From Laburnicola sp. R22_1 (lineage: Eukaryota; Ascomycota; Dothideomycetes; Pleosporales; Didymosphaeriaceae), in NCBI GenBank assembly GCA_014281115.1, contig JACONQ010000005.1, forward strand, positions 620,001 through 684,000: DNA of 64,000 bases. The letters run 5' to 3'. The translations under genes were made by a program, and so were the position numbers. Below the pieces are notes generated by a model, which ran no database searches, had not been told where the DNA came from, and saw only the letters and a program-made list of their open reading frames with translations. Positions 1 through 12,800 of this stretch are shown here, one piece after another. The number at the start of each line of letters is the position of its first letter. Position 1 is the first letter of the stretch.

Positions 1-80
1 TATTATAATAACTATAAGCCTAGCTTACTTAAATAAGCTACCTATAATTATAACTATTTTAACTTATTATAACTTACTAT

Positions 81-1223
81 AGTCGGCTTGCCAAACACCT
101 TTTTTAATCTTTTTTTAGTGTAAGGTTAAAGTAAACTAAGATAGAAGGTTATTATATACTATATATCGTACCTAATACTAATTAAAAACTAACCTTAAAT
201 ATCTAATAACGTAACAATAGTTTAAACTTTAAACTTACTTATATCTTGCCTACACTCTATAAGCTCCTAACTTATATAAGGTTTACTTACAGCGTATATA
301 GCATACCTAGCTTATTGCTATTACTATTATTAGTTATCTGTGCTTATATGCTACTTATGCGGCGTACTTACTTAGATAAGCTAATATAACTACTAGAAGA
401 ATTTTGCAAATTTATATAACGCTTTTATTATACTAGAAATTATTAACAAATACTTTATCCTCTACCTTTTGCCTTCCTTTTTAAATTCTATTACTAATAA
501 GAAGCAGTTTTATCTACTAGAGTGGAAACGTAGTCTTCTTAGTTTTTATAAACTAGATAAGCTACTAATCTAGCTAGTATATAAGAATTACCTTATAGAT
601 AGTTAGGTATACTAGGCTCCTATAGACAATTATTTTATAAATAGAATAGAACTTTAGTGTTATTACTTTAGTAGCAGTAGCGCAAATCTTTAGTGTGTAC
701 TTTTTAGCAATAGTAAGTACTTCTTTAGAAATAATATTAATCCCTAAATAGATAGTAGGGTGTAGACGTATGCGTAGAGAGATAGTAGGAGATTTATTAA
801 GAATACCCTTAATATAGCAATAGAGTAACAAATATATATCTAATGTATATTATTCTTATTCTACTTATAAGTAAAGCAGTACGTACTTATTAATATATTA
901 ACTTATATTGTTTATAATAATCTAGATAGTGGTTTGCAACTTAAAATAGTAGAGAAAGAATATATAATTATAGCGTAGCTATGTTAAAGTTTTATTCCTT
1001 CCCTACTAAAGTTCTAAGTAGCCTCTTTATAAAAACTTTGTATATAGAAGCTGTGCGCACTAAGACTACTAAGCTTGCTTAGTATTTTAAACGCGCTTTT
1101 TTTGTAATTACTACCTTTTTTACGCTCTTTTTAATTACTAAGTAGGGGGCTCTGCTTTTTTTATTATATTATTTAAGATAAAAGCCTTTATTGTGCTACC
1201 CCTAGGTAGTTAATATAACACTA
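81..1223 (+). mobile_element. Family R retroposon-like insertion, long form
   Basis: One terminus reads GTCGGCTTGCCAAACACC (81-98) and the other carries the family end (hairpin, then CCTAGGTAG ... AACAC, about 1100-1223). It is flanked by near-identical 13 bp repeats, TATAACTTACTAT (68-80) and TATAAGTTACTAT (1224-1236), taken as a target-site duplication. Length is about 1.14 kb. No reverse transcriptase or transposase is recognisable. On the plus strand a damaged frame (about 420-700) with stops at probable Gln codons is shared with the copies at 23622 and 28365. The strand given is from the GGTCG end to the GCCAC end and is a convention only. Function is unknown. Confidence 0.72.
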
Positions 1224-1249
1224 TATAAGTTACTATAAATTAGTATAAT

Positions 1250-2441
1250 TCTCCCCTAGAGTTAATTTGTAATATTACGTAATTCTAGACTAGCTGTTTA
1301 ACTAACTACTATGTTATATAATTAATAATTTCTTTAATAATATTTTTGCTATAATAATAATAATAATAATTCTAATAGTAACTAACCTAACTAGCTTATT
1401 AACTCTCTTCTATAGTAGATCTCCTCTTATAACTAGCGAGCTATATACTACCCTCTAGAATCTTGCTACTACTACCTATCTTTTCTATACTCCTACTACT
1501 GCTGCCGCTGCTTACTCTTACTCTTACTACCTTTTAACTACTAACCTTACTTGTTATTATTATATATCTATATAATATTAATTGCTATAAAGAGCTTCTT
1601 TTACTATAGCTAGACGCGCACACTTTAGCAACGTATAAACAATACTCTTTTCTTTTTTAATAGGTGCCTACTACTATATTCTATTTTATTCTTTAGTTTT
1701 GCTAGTAATACAATAGTAAAGTGCTATTATTTTCTTATAAAGGTAGCTATATTTCTGTCTAGGCATCTATATAAAAGAATAGCCTAGTACTTAAGGATCT
1801 AAAGTTTTGTAAAGATTATATATAGTCTAAATAGATTATTAGATATAACTTTTAAAATAGTGTAATTAATCTAGTCCTTTAGTAGCCCTACCAATTAAAC
1901 TATATTTTATAGTGGGTAGGCTAAATAGCTAATATTACCTAGCTAGTTATCTATGCTAGTTTTAAATTCTCTAGCAGTTATCTAACTATAGGTAGTAGAC
2001 AATATAATCTTAGGACACTAGAAAGGTATTCCGTCGCTGTATATAATAAAGAGGTATTTAAATTTTAAAGACTTGGTGTTATGTAAGTAAAAAGGAAAGA
2101 ATTTTTAGATAATATAAATATTATAAAAGTAGGCAGACTTATACACTATACGTATAGCAAACTATAATTATAACTCTACACTCTACTATAGCTCTCTAAT
2201 AGTCTACTAGTTAAGAGATAACATTTAGCTTAGTTATACTAGATAGTAGAATATTTATTAACTACTATTAATAATACTGCAATGCAAAATATTAATACCA
2301 AAATTATTATTATTATATGTATATTTTATTACTATTACTATGTGCTAGATACTAGGTTTTAGTGCCTTCTATTTTGCTTCTCTCTATATATAGTGCGGAT
2401 TCAACCTTAGTTAGAATCTTAATATAACGAAGATCTTTAAT
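1250..2441 (+). mobile_element. Family Z retroposon-like insertion, long form
   Basis: The 1.19 kb segment is flanked by 13 bp repeats AAATTAGTATAAT (1237-1249) and AAATTACTATAAT (2442-2454), one mismatch apart. A second copy lies inverted at 38272-39739, and a 106 bp short form sharing the right end lies at 2602-2707. A short TAA/ATA tract near 1355 is the counterpart of the huge ATT array in the inverted copy. No known protein domain was recognised; a protein-like frame with probable RIP stops can be followed antisense to the strand given here, so the true sense is undecided. Confidence 0.7.
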
Positions 2442-2559
2442 AAATTACTATAATCCTATTTACCTTACTAATAAGAGATAAGATAACAATATTATTACCT
2501 AGATCTAATAATAGTAACATCTCTAACTATAATATCTTCTCTATTACTTATAATATATA

Positions 2560-2880
2560 GAATCTTTATAATAATAGTAGATAGTTATATAAGACCTCTA
2601 TTGCTATGTGCTAGATACTAGGTTATAGTGCCTTCTATTTTACTCCTCTCTATGTATAGTGCGGACTCGACCTTGGTTAGAATCTCCACACGACGAAGAT
2701 ATTTAATATAAGACCTCTATAATAATAGTAGATAGTTATAACACATAGGACCTTTATACTAATAGTAGAAGGTAATATATAAAACCTCTATAATAATAGG
2801 AAATAGGCCCATAAGACCTCTATAATAATAGTAGATAGCTATATTATATAGGACTTCTATATTAATAGTAGATAGTAATA
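2560..2880. repeat. Imperfect minisatellite, about 40 bp units
   Basis: Several imperfect tandem copies of a unit containing ATAAGACCTCTATAATAATA and TAGATAG(T/C)TAT can be followed across this stretch, interrupted by the Z short form at 2602-2707. Units vary in length and sequence, so this is an old, decayed array. No gene is seen here. Confidence 0.6.
2602..2707 (+). mobile_element. Family Z short form
   Basis: A 106 bp insertion flanked by a perfect 13 bp duplication ATAAGACCTCTAT (2589-2601 and 2708-2720). It matches the right-hand 110 bp of the long Z copy (about 2332-2441). It keeps GC-containing motifs such as CGACGAAGAT, so it suffered less RIP than its surroundings, as expected for a segment below the usual RIP length threshold. 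On the reverse strand AAGGTCGAGTCC resembles an RNA polymerase III B box (GGTTCGANTCC); this is only a resemblance. Confidence 0.72.
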
Positions 2881-3239
2881 ACCTAAATAACTTATAGCCT
2901 AAGGCATAATTATAAGTTAAGTTAGTAAGACCTACGCTCCTAGTAAATTGCTCTAGTATAGTATAGTAGTAGACCTAGTCTCTAGGCGCGCTTACTTTGT
3001 GTAGTTAAAAGTCTTAAGACCTTATAGCAATTCTAATAAGTCTTACCTATTTTAGTAAAAGTCTAGAAAGTCTAATATTACTATATAAAGTCCTAGTTTT
3101 TTAGTTATAGATTTTTATATATACCTAGAATTTTATAGTTATATATAGACTATATTATAACGCCTAGTATAAAAAGTAATAGTTGCAACTAGCTATAGTA
3201 CCCACTAACTTTAAAACCTTAACTTTTAACTCTTAACCT
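2881..3239. other. AT-rich stretch, no feature recognised
   Basis: Lies between the minisatellite and the start of recognisable Gypsy-1 sequence. It may be 5' leader or gag of that element, but no motif supports this. Confidence 0.4.
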
Positions 3240-6200
3240 AAATTATATACTTACTAAAAGACAAACCTATTATATATAGTAGATAAGATAGTAAGACCTA
3301 GCTATAAGAAGAAGAATAATAATATTAGCTTTTGTAAGAAGCCCCGCAACTTCGCTACTGTGTCTTAGATAGAGGTTCTAACTTAATAGAGTACTACTTA
3401 GGGTACCCAATCTATAGATTAGAATAAGTTAGATAATAACTTATTAGAAATAAAGTAACATTGCAATAAGTGCAAAGTTATATTTAAAAAGGAACTTCTT
3501 TAACCTAAAGATTACACTAAGGCTTTCGCAGACAATAATAATAATAAAGGCAGATCTTTTTATAATAAAGGCAACCTGTTTATAGATATAACTATTCTTC
3601 TAACTATAACACGTAACTAATAAGGCTATACTAGTTTACTACCCTACTAATATTCCTAAGTATATATACTTTACTAGTATTACTAACACTAATAGTAATA
3701 TACTAAATTATAAACTTTATGTTAGCATACCCAGTAAAAAGAATAGTATATAGCTAGATAAAGTTAAAGTTTATGAATATATATAGTTTGTTAACGCAGC
3801 TAACTAGAAGCCTAAGTTCTAGTAGAATATTATTACGTTACTATTAATAACTATATAGTAAGTTACTAATAAACTAGAGGATAATTAAACTAAGCTTTAA
3901 AAGCTAAAGCATCTCTAGGCTAGCTATAATATCTTAAAGAAATAGTTTCTAATAAAGTTAGAATAAGTTAAGACGCTAGAAAGTTATATATTATTATATA
4001 AGAACCCTCTCTAGATTATAGAATAGAATAATATTTAGTTGCGAGCATACTATAACTTATTAAAAAGGACTTTATTGCTCTTAGAAGGTCTAAGACCCCT
4101 ACTACTTATTATATAGCCCTACAACAACAGTTTAGGAAACTTAAGAATTATTTACTTAATAACTACGTCCTGCGTATTAATTATTAGGATTTAGAAACCT
4201 ACTTTACGCAACTAATAAAGATAAAGCACACAGTTTAGCAAGAGCTAAATATAGTCTACACTTATATTATAGAGCTTAGAGGTTAGCCACTAGTGCACGT
4301 TATACTATAAGGTTACCCTTATAATATCTAATAGTTTATAGATTAGTCTATTATATCTATTAAATAACTACTAAATATTAAAGTCTAGTATACACCTACT
4401 AATAATCTGTTACTTAACTACACATATTTTTGCCTCACTCTAAATTTAAGGTATAATCTGTATACTATAAGTAATATAAGTTATATATAATAATAGACCT
4501 ATCTAATACCCTTTTATAAAGTTTTTCTATTGCTAGAACTTATAGTAGATTCTTAGTACTTGCGTTAAATTTATATGCCTAAGGTAGATTATTTCTCTAG
4601 TAAAGATAAGAATAAGGATAACTATAAATATTTGAGTATTATATTAATAGACAAGCTTTAGACTTTTCGAAGTAAATAGATACGTATTATATACTTGCGC
4701 AGCTATCTTAAGAGATATACTTAGACTCTAGTATATCTATATTTTAAGACTACTATAACTATTATAGATATACTTAACTGCTTTAATAAGATCTATCTAT
4801 CTAAGAATAAACTATTACATGCCTAGGAAAAGATTATAGGCAATATTCTAGCTTAAGGACCTAGAAAGACTCTTACAAATTAGCACGCGTAATTTATAGC
4901 TATTATTAACTTTCTTTATATACCTAACTACCTACTAACAAATTAAGCCCACTAACTTATACACAGTTATATTATTAATACTACTAATATATTATCTATA
5001 TCTAGAGAGTCTTTTGCCTTTTATATAGACTAAGCTTTATATATAGAGCACCTTAACTATAAGTCTACTATAGGTTATTCTAGTATGTCTACTACAGTAC
5101 CTAATTATTTAAAAACTTACTTAATAAATACTACTACTACTAGATCTAATACTATAATATATACTACGTTCTCCACTCTATATATAAATAAAACTACTAG
5201 ACGTAATACTTATAGACGTACGTTATAAGAGTTAGATTTACTAGCTAAGGCTAATACTTATTTTAAATATAGAGTTATAGAATATTAAGTAATAAACACT
5301 AGTACTAGCTATCGCAGTAATATAATTACCCCTACTAAGAATATTAAGTATCTTTATATTATCCTCTCTAGCCCTATTAATTATAAAGACACACAATACA
5401 TCTATGCTATCTAGACAAATTCTAACTAATTATATAGTATCTATAAACATAATAGATTTTTGTAGGTGCTATAGATATAAAGCCCTAACTAAATAAAGTT
5501 AAGTAGTTATAGTTTATATATCTTATTAAGCTCGCTGCATCCTCTAAATAGGCTAAAGTATATTAACTTATTAATATAGGAGCTAGTATAAGCTTTGTTA
5601 GTCCTATATATATTAAGTAGCATTAAATAAGAATGTGTAATATTAATAATCTAATTATATTATGTCTTGCTAATAGCAAGGTAGTTAATAAGATTAGTTA
5701 AGCTATAGACCTTACTATATAGTATAGGACTTATACTAGCACTATTATGTATTTTATTACTACTATTAAGACTTTTACTATTATACTTAGTATAGATTAG
5801 ATAGTTGCCTATAACCTATAACTAGGGTTACATAACTAGTCTATAATATTTAACGCTTACTACTATCTAGTTAACTACTTTAAGAATGTCTTACCTAAAA
5901 CTATATACTATAATAAACCGTTAGCTAGCTTCTTATAACCTATACTATAGGACAATATTAGTCTTATTATAGGTAAGGTGGCTTATCTTATAGTAGTACA
6001 CTATCTAGAAGCAGTTACTTAGTTAAAACCTTATTATTAGAACTAGCTTAGTCGCCTGCCTAACCTTACTAATAGCAACTATAACGCGCAAACCTTTTAT
6101 GCAGCTATAGGACTAGTTGCCTACAATTAGACTAACTATAATAAGTTTATAAAGAAGTTAGTTAATAATAAATAAACTTAAGCAGTTATTGCTAGGTTAG

Positions 6201-8225
6201 TTATATAATAAGTCTTAGTATTTTAACCAAAAGGAGGCTAATAAGTTAGCTCCTTACCGCCCTAGCGTTAACTATACTATTAACCTGGTTAATAATAAAG
6301 TATTATAACTACACATTTATAGTCTAACGCGTTTAAAAATAATAGTAGTTAAAGAATATATTAATAAAATAACTATAAAGGACTTTGTACAGATAAGTAC
6401 ATCTTAGTATATATTACCTATCTTTATTATTAAAAGACTAGAGGGTAGATTACGCGTTTATATTAATTAATATGTACTTAACGCTATTATAAAGCATAAT
6501 TGCAACGTACTATTATTTTTAAAGAATATGCTAGCACGTATAAATAAGACAAAATTTATATCTATTATAAATATTATTGCGAGTTTTAATAATATATAGA
6601 TTAAGAAAGGTAATAAGGAGAAAATAGCATTCCTTACGCAATATAGGTTATATAAGTACACTATTATGCCTTTTAGTCTTACTAGAGCTCGTAGCACGTT
6701 CTAAACTTATATTAATAAAATGCTGCAGTAATACTTAGATAACTTTCACATAGCGTACTTAGATAACGTCCTTATATATAGTAAAACTAAAAAGAATTAT
6801 ATTAGATACGTACAGACTATTATTAACAAACTAGAATAAGTAGAATTATACTTAAATATTAATAAGTATTAGTTTAAGGTTAAAAGGATTAAGTATTTTA
6901 GAATTATTCTTACTACTAAAGGTATTAAAATAGATTCTAAAAATGTATAAGTAGTATATAACTAGTAACTACTACAATCTCTTAAAGACGTATAAGCTTT
7001 TCTAGGATTTGCTAACTTTTACTATTAATTTATTAAAGGTTTTAGCTAGATTGTCTATCTACTAACTAACCTTACTAAAACTAATACACTAAAAGATTAG
7101 CCTATTAAGCTTGGATTATTTACTATAGTTACTTTTAAATTACTTAAATAGGTATTCTTTATAGTACCTATACTAGTTTATTTTAATCTAGACAAAGAAA
7201 TTTAGCTAGAGATAGACGCGTCTAACTTTATTACTATAGCTATATTATTATAAATAGATAACTAGAATATGTTGTAACCTATTACCTACTTATTATAGAA
7301 GATAAATCTACTAAGTGCAACTATAAAATTTATAATAAGAAGCTGCTAGCTATTATACGCACCTTTAAGAAATAGAGATCTAAGCTCTTAAGCACTTAGG
7401 ATCCTATTAATATTATTACTAACTACCTTACGTTGTAATACTTTATAACTAGTAAGCAGCTTAATTAATAATAAGTATAATAGGCACATTTTCTAGCTAA
7501 GTTTAACTTCTATATTTAGTATCGCCCTAGTAAATAAGACACAAAACCTAACACCTTAATATGTTATCTTAGTAACTTACCTAAAGAGAATAATAATACT
7601 TACTAATAATACTAAATATAGATAGTCTTACGCCTAGAGATCTTTAAAGATAAAAGTTTATATTATATAGTTGCTGTTACCTATATCTTATTTAATAAAA
7701 CTTGTTACTTAGGCGTTTAACTTATAACTATGCTATATTACACTACTAAACTTGCCGCTAATAATAATAAGCCCGCAGCTATAACTATAATAGAGACTAA
7801 GAAGACAGCGTAATTGCTTAAGGATATTAAGATAGCCTACGCCTCTAATAAGACAGTCTAGGACATTATTATAGCTATTAAGGCTAAGGCCTAATATTTA
7901 CTAATAAAGCTCCTTAAGTAAGAACTTAGAATTAAGGTTGCTAGTTATTATTTAAATAAAAGAATATTATATATTAAGGACTAACTATAGTTTTCTAATA
8001 ATAAGAAGCTTTATACGTGCATTCTTTAGTAAGCCTATAATAGTGTTACTACTTGTTATACTAGTTGTAAGAGTACTTATAAGTATATTAGTTATTAGTA
8101 TTACTAGCTACATATAACGTATACTATCGCCTATTATATTTACACTTATATATCTTATTAATATAGTAAACTTTATTATCATATTAAGTATAATTTACTA
8201 TATCCCTTACTAATTCCTAACTAAT
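3240..8225 (+). pseudogene. Gypsy-1: RIP-degraded Ty3/Gypsy gag-pol, 5' part
   Basis: A plus-strand Ty3/Gypsy polyprotein can be followed through many stops. A retroviral-type aspartic protease motif reads as GASISFVSPIYIK near 5590-5640 (canonical D altered). Reverse transcriptase spans about 6440-7000, with TVMPFxL-like IMPFSLT and the YxDD box as AYLDNVLIYS. RNase H begins near 7200 (EIDAS). An HHCC integrase zinc finger follows at about 8000-8200. The integrase is cut at 8225 by a 13.9 kb insertion and resumes at 22164. Upstream gag is likely (about 3240-5500) but unrecognisable in detail. It is certainly inactive. Confidence 0.8.
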
Positions 8226-8502
8226 TATAATAGTACTTACTGGCCTCCCTGCTAAGTACGCCCTATTACCTTTCTTTTACACCCTATTTGCGCCTTTTAC
8301 CTTTCTAAAGGCGCCTTTCCTAGTTAGTGTTAGTATAGTAGTTAGTGTAGGCTTATGCCCTACGCCGCCCTCTATATAAGAAATAACCTTCTACATCCCT
8401 TTTTATTTACTATCTTAGAATAGTATTAATTTAACTAGCTCTTTTAACTATTCTAGCTATTCCTAATAGGTTAGTCTCTTAAGGCTATATACCGCCCTTA
8501 TA
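8226..8502 (+). repeat. LTR of element 2 (left)
   Basis: Starts TATAATAGT (TGTAATAGT before RIP) and ends CCCTTATA (CTTACA before RIP). It matches 21886-22163 over its whole length, including the AAAGGCGCC and CTCTATATAA segments; the latter could be the LTR TATA region. Confidence 0.85.
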
Positions 8503-8739
8503 TTATTCTAACACTAACTTTGTTATTTAGCTATAGATAGTAATATAATATTTACTCCTCCTTTAAGACGCTATCTATAGGCAGATAAATTAGTAGAAGT
8601 TTTACCTTCTTAGTTACTAGTTATACGAGATAGTTATTACACTACGCTAAGGTCTATAAGGCTGCTATTATAACTTCTCTACCTACTATAAGTAGGTAAG
8701 GGTGTATTAGTTTATTAGTTGCTTTAGTGCTAGATAGCT

Positions 8740-9300
8740 ATTATACTGCCCTAAGGTCTATTAAAAGAGGCTACTTCTAAGTTCTTTTTTTACTTATTAT
8801 ATAAGGGTAGGAACTTTGTTAGTTACTAGAAAGAACTTCTAGCGCTAAGAAGTTTATATTATACTACCCTAAGGTCTATTAAAAAAGGCTACTTCTAAGT
8901 CCCCCCTCTGCTTATTACATAAGGGTAGAAACTTTATTAGTTATTAAAAAGAATCCCTAGCACTAGGAAGTTTATATTTTACTACCCTAACGTCTATTAA
9001 AAAAGGCTACTTTTAAGTCCCTTATTTGCTTAATGCACCAGGGTAGAAACTTTATTAGTTATTTTTATAAGAGACTAGTTTAATAGGTTGCGCTACTATA
9101 GTCTATTAAGAAAGATTACTCTAAGTTATAAAAGTAGTAGTACTACTTTATACTAGTAAGATTAAGATACTACTAAGGCCTATTTAGAGAGGCTAGAATT
9201 CTAAGTCTACTAGCTACTAGTTATAGTGCAAGTAGTAAAAAGTCCTATTAGTTACTTCTATAAGACTTTATACTTTAGTTTAATAGGTTGCACCTAGATT
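8740..9300. repeat. Tandem repeat, about 115-120 bp units, in element 2 leader
   Basis: At least three head-to-tail units carry CCCTAAGGTCTATTAAAA, then AGGCTACTTCTAAGT, then GGGTAG(G/A)AACTTTGTTAG. Related repeats lie inverted next to the LTRs at 37930-38258 and 39753-39956, so they belong to the 5' leader of this LTR family. The remaining leader, 9300-9667, shows nothing further. Confidence 0.65.
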
Positions 9301-9667
9301 TATTAAAAAAGATCCCCCTAGTCTATTAAGAGGCTGCCTTAAATATCCCTGAATAATAATAAATAATAACTATATTATCTCTAAAGACTAATTTTCCTAT
9401 AACACCTAACTAGTGTTATACTATAAGAGCTAAAGGCACGAAGTAAGAGGAATTAGAATTAGGCTCTAGAGGCGCTATAGCGCTGTCTATAAAGATTTTA
9501 TATAAGTACTACTTTTACCCTTTTTATAAGGCGTCTTACCTTACTTATTAAGCGCGCTATCTTATACTTATAAGATACCTAGACCTACTAAATCTAAATA
9601 CCCTACTACACCTAACTATTAACCTTTTAGGTATTTGTTTTTCTTTTTCTTTACATTTTATAATAGA

Positions 9668-10144
9668 TGTTAAGACTAATAGGGTAGCTAGTCCTAACGG
9701 GTAGGGTTGATTCTCGGGCAGAAGCGTCTTAATAAAAGCAAGGAGTCTTAACTACTTACGTAGATTAAAGAGGCGTTAGTATTAAAAGTTATAAGATAAC
9801 AAATTAATAGTAAGGGCCTAAGTATATTCTAAATAATAAATTAAGAAATAGGTTAAATATAAGTATTAAAGGTTAACACATAAGTTTCTATATACTCTGG
9901 TAGTGATAGTAGACTATTACTTATTAACTATTATAGTAGTTAACTATCACTTATTAACTATTATAATAGTTAACTATTAGTTATATATTAGTAGTTAACT
10001 AATATAGTAGCTAACTATTAATTATATAATATTAGCGCTAGCGGCACAGTTTTACTATATATCTAGTCCTCTATTATCTAATAGTAAGCATTAATAACAA
10101 TATAAATTAGGTCTTAGCCTCTTTCTAGATCTTAGATTCTAATA
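9668..10144 (-). repeat. Gypsy-3 LTR (3' LTR in element sense)
   Basis: Runs from TGTTAAGACTAATAGGG to TTAGATTCTAATA and matches 19818-20293 almost base for base apart from transitions. Contains repeated TTAACTATTA motifs at about 9940-10020. Confidence 0.88.
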
Positions 10145-11599
10145 TTATCCCCCTCTCTATTAGATTCGTCCTTAAATTACATACTTAATTTGCTACTATT
10201 ATATAAGCATAAGCCCCGCATCTTAGATCCTTAAGCTAGTAGCTATAATACTATCTAACTCTTACTTCTATTAGCTTTATCTTTACAATAAAATTCTTTA
10301 ATCTAATATAATTATAGAAGTTCCTTATCTAAAGTGTTCTTTAGAAAATCTTATATATTACATTATATTAAACTCTAGATTAAAGTGTACTAAGTGTGTT
10401 TGTGCTAAAAGCTATATATAGATATATATAGATATATCTTAGTTATTAATTAACAAGACTCGCAAAAAGTATAGAAAGAAGATTAAAAAGAATAAAATGA
10501 AGTTAGCAACCTTAATTACTTAGTTATTAAAGAAATAAAAGAATATTAGCGCAGGCTAAAGAGTATACGCATAAAAGATATTATGTCTAGCTAATAAGTT
10601 AGTAGAGGAGAATAAATTAGTAAACATAAAGTTATTAAATTGTGCGACAGTAAATGCGTTAGTTAGATTCTCTCCTACTATATAGTTAATATTAGACCTT
10701 CTAGATAGCTTTGCTTCTATTCCTACTTTAGATTTCTAGTAAGTTATTATTTGTTATAGTTCTAAATTTTCTACTAATAGTTGCCTAGATTGCCTATAGA
10801 TTCCTAAGTATTTTCGCTGTGTAGATATTCCTTTTACTTAATAAGATATATTATCAGCTTATCTATATAGTCTAGGATTAATTTAACTTTAAATTTATTT
10901 TCTTTCTTAGCTCTATAATAAAAGGTAGTTTAAACTAGTATTTCTAGGTCTGTAGGTTCTAAGCGATCTATGTATAATACTAGGTATATTTCTATATTAG
11001 ATAGTAATTTTAGCTTGTAGTTAACTAGTAATATTTATTTAGAAATAAAAAATAGTCTAACCTTAATATAATCTAGTTTCTTATATTTCTTTCTTTAGGT
11101 TTAAAGATTCTTTATAAGCCCCTTCTAGGCAAGAGTTATAAACTGCCTCCACTTATTTAGTTTTTAAGTAGCCCTACTGCGTTTAATTACTGCGTTTTTT
11201 TATTGCGTTACTAGCGCCTACGTAATATTACATAATATTATATTATATTATATACGCGCTAAGCCCTAGGACCTAGAGCGTATTAAAGTTTTACTAACGT
11301 TGCTCCCTCTAGCTTTTAAGATAACAACTGACAATAATGATACCCTAACTTACTCGCCTGCCTACTGTCTTACTAGATAATTAACTCTACCTTTTAACCT
11401 TTCGCTACGTTACTAGACAATATGTGGTGGATAAATAAACACTTAATCTAGTTGCGGATGCTGCGTAGGCAATCGCGCATTACATTATTATTAACTTTAG
11501 TACCTATAGACTACAGACTATAGTATAGCTTATAATTAACTCTATAAGGAGCTAGCTAATTTGCATATGCTCTCCCTAAATAGCTAAACCTATCTTACT

Positions 11600-12800
11600 G
11601 CTTTACCTTATTTTAAAGCGTTTTTCTAGCATCCCTATAGCTTTCTACAATAGTGTTATACTGTGTACTAAGAGTGCACGAAGTCTTCTTTTAGATTCTT
11701 TATAAGCAGATATACTTTATCACCCTTCTTTAGCTAAGGTGCTATTTTTTATTTTTAGTTTGCGTAGGAAATTAATTGCTATTAAGCCTTCTTAAGGTTT
11801 TCTTAGAGTTGTTTATGTACTTTCTTTATATTTTCTACTATACTAATAGTCTTGTCTGCTTTAATTGCTATAGAAAATATCTAATTAAAGAGATATAGAT
11901 GTCTTCTATAGTTTACATAGAATAGTGTGTATTCTATAGCTGCTAAAATCTTATTATTATATATAAGTTATGTAATAGATAGTAATAAAACCTAGTTATT
12001 CTTCTAGTTATTATAGTAAATACGTAGGTATGTGTCTATAGTCTAGTTTATATATTCTGTCTGTCTATCTATTTATACATAATAAGCTATTAATAGCTTC
12101 TATTTTATTCTAAAAAGTGCTATAAGCGTTGTTAAATAGTTTAAGATAAAGAGCTTATCTTTATCGCTACTAATTGTTTTTAGGATTCTATAATATCTAA
12201 TAAGTTAATCTAGGATAAATAATGCAAGTTCTTTTGCTGTTAGAGTCTTTTTATAAGGTATTAGTTTAATATATTTAGTTAGTTAATAGACTATTACTAA
12301 TATAGCCTTTTTTTGTTATCACCTTTTTACGCCTTTTTTAATTACTAAGCAGGGGGCTCTGCTTTTTTTGTCATGTTATTTGAGATGAAAGCCTTTGTCG
12401 TCCTACCTCTAGGTAGATAAAATAACGCCACATTACTAATATAGTATTATATATAATTTCTATTACTAGGTTCTTAGATTTTAGTATTCCTATAATAAAA
12501 TCTATAATAATGTCTTCCTATAGTACTATTAGTATTTTAATAGCTTGTATTTCTCTATACTTAATATATATAGCGCGCTTGTTGTATTAATATTCTGCAC
12601 ACTTACAAATATATACTATTACTACTTTCTTAATTTTCTTAAAGCTGTAGTTCCTCTAAATAAGTTTTATTATTTTCTTAATGCCTAGGTGTCTATATAT
12701 AGGATTATTATAATATTGTTAGATAATTTTAGTCTGTTGTTCCTTAGGTACTTCTCTAGTAATAACTAGAAGTTAGTTAAGTTTTGCTATTAATTTAAGT
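11600..12800 (-). pseudogene. Gypsy-3 integrase, RIP-degraded
   Basis: Reading the minus strand, an HHCC zinc-finger region (about 12780-12550) is followed by the catalytic core, with DRLTKYIKLIPY and SDKDKLFT (the second catalytic Asp region) and then the QTE.INQ signature, typical of Gypsy integrases. A 126 bp R-family short form (12306-12431) interrupts the core. Stops fall at expected Gln and Trp positions. Confidence 0.75.
12306..12431 (+). mobile_element. Family R short form
   Basis: A 126 bp insertion in the Gypsy-3 integrase, flanked by a perfect 13 bp duplication ATTACTAATATAG (12293-12305 and 12432-12444). It retains AAGCAGGGGGCTCTGCTT, able to form a hairpin followed by a T run, and the family end AACGCCAC. 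It is clearly less AT-rich than the host element. Confidence 0.82.

Noticed and set aside
574..831. 85-codon minus-strand open frame in an R copy
   Set aside because: It is antisense to the damaged frame shared by several R and S copies, and stays open because RIP removes C/G from stops on that strand less often; other copies do not keep it open.
6467..6697. 76-codon minus-strand open frame
   Set aside because: Antisense to the Gypsy-1 reverse transcriptase, whose motifs on the plus strand are unmistakable.
9300..9667. Possible further minisatellite units or gag start in the element 2 leader
   Set aside because: Only weak, scattered matches to the repeat unit; no open frame.
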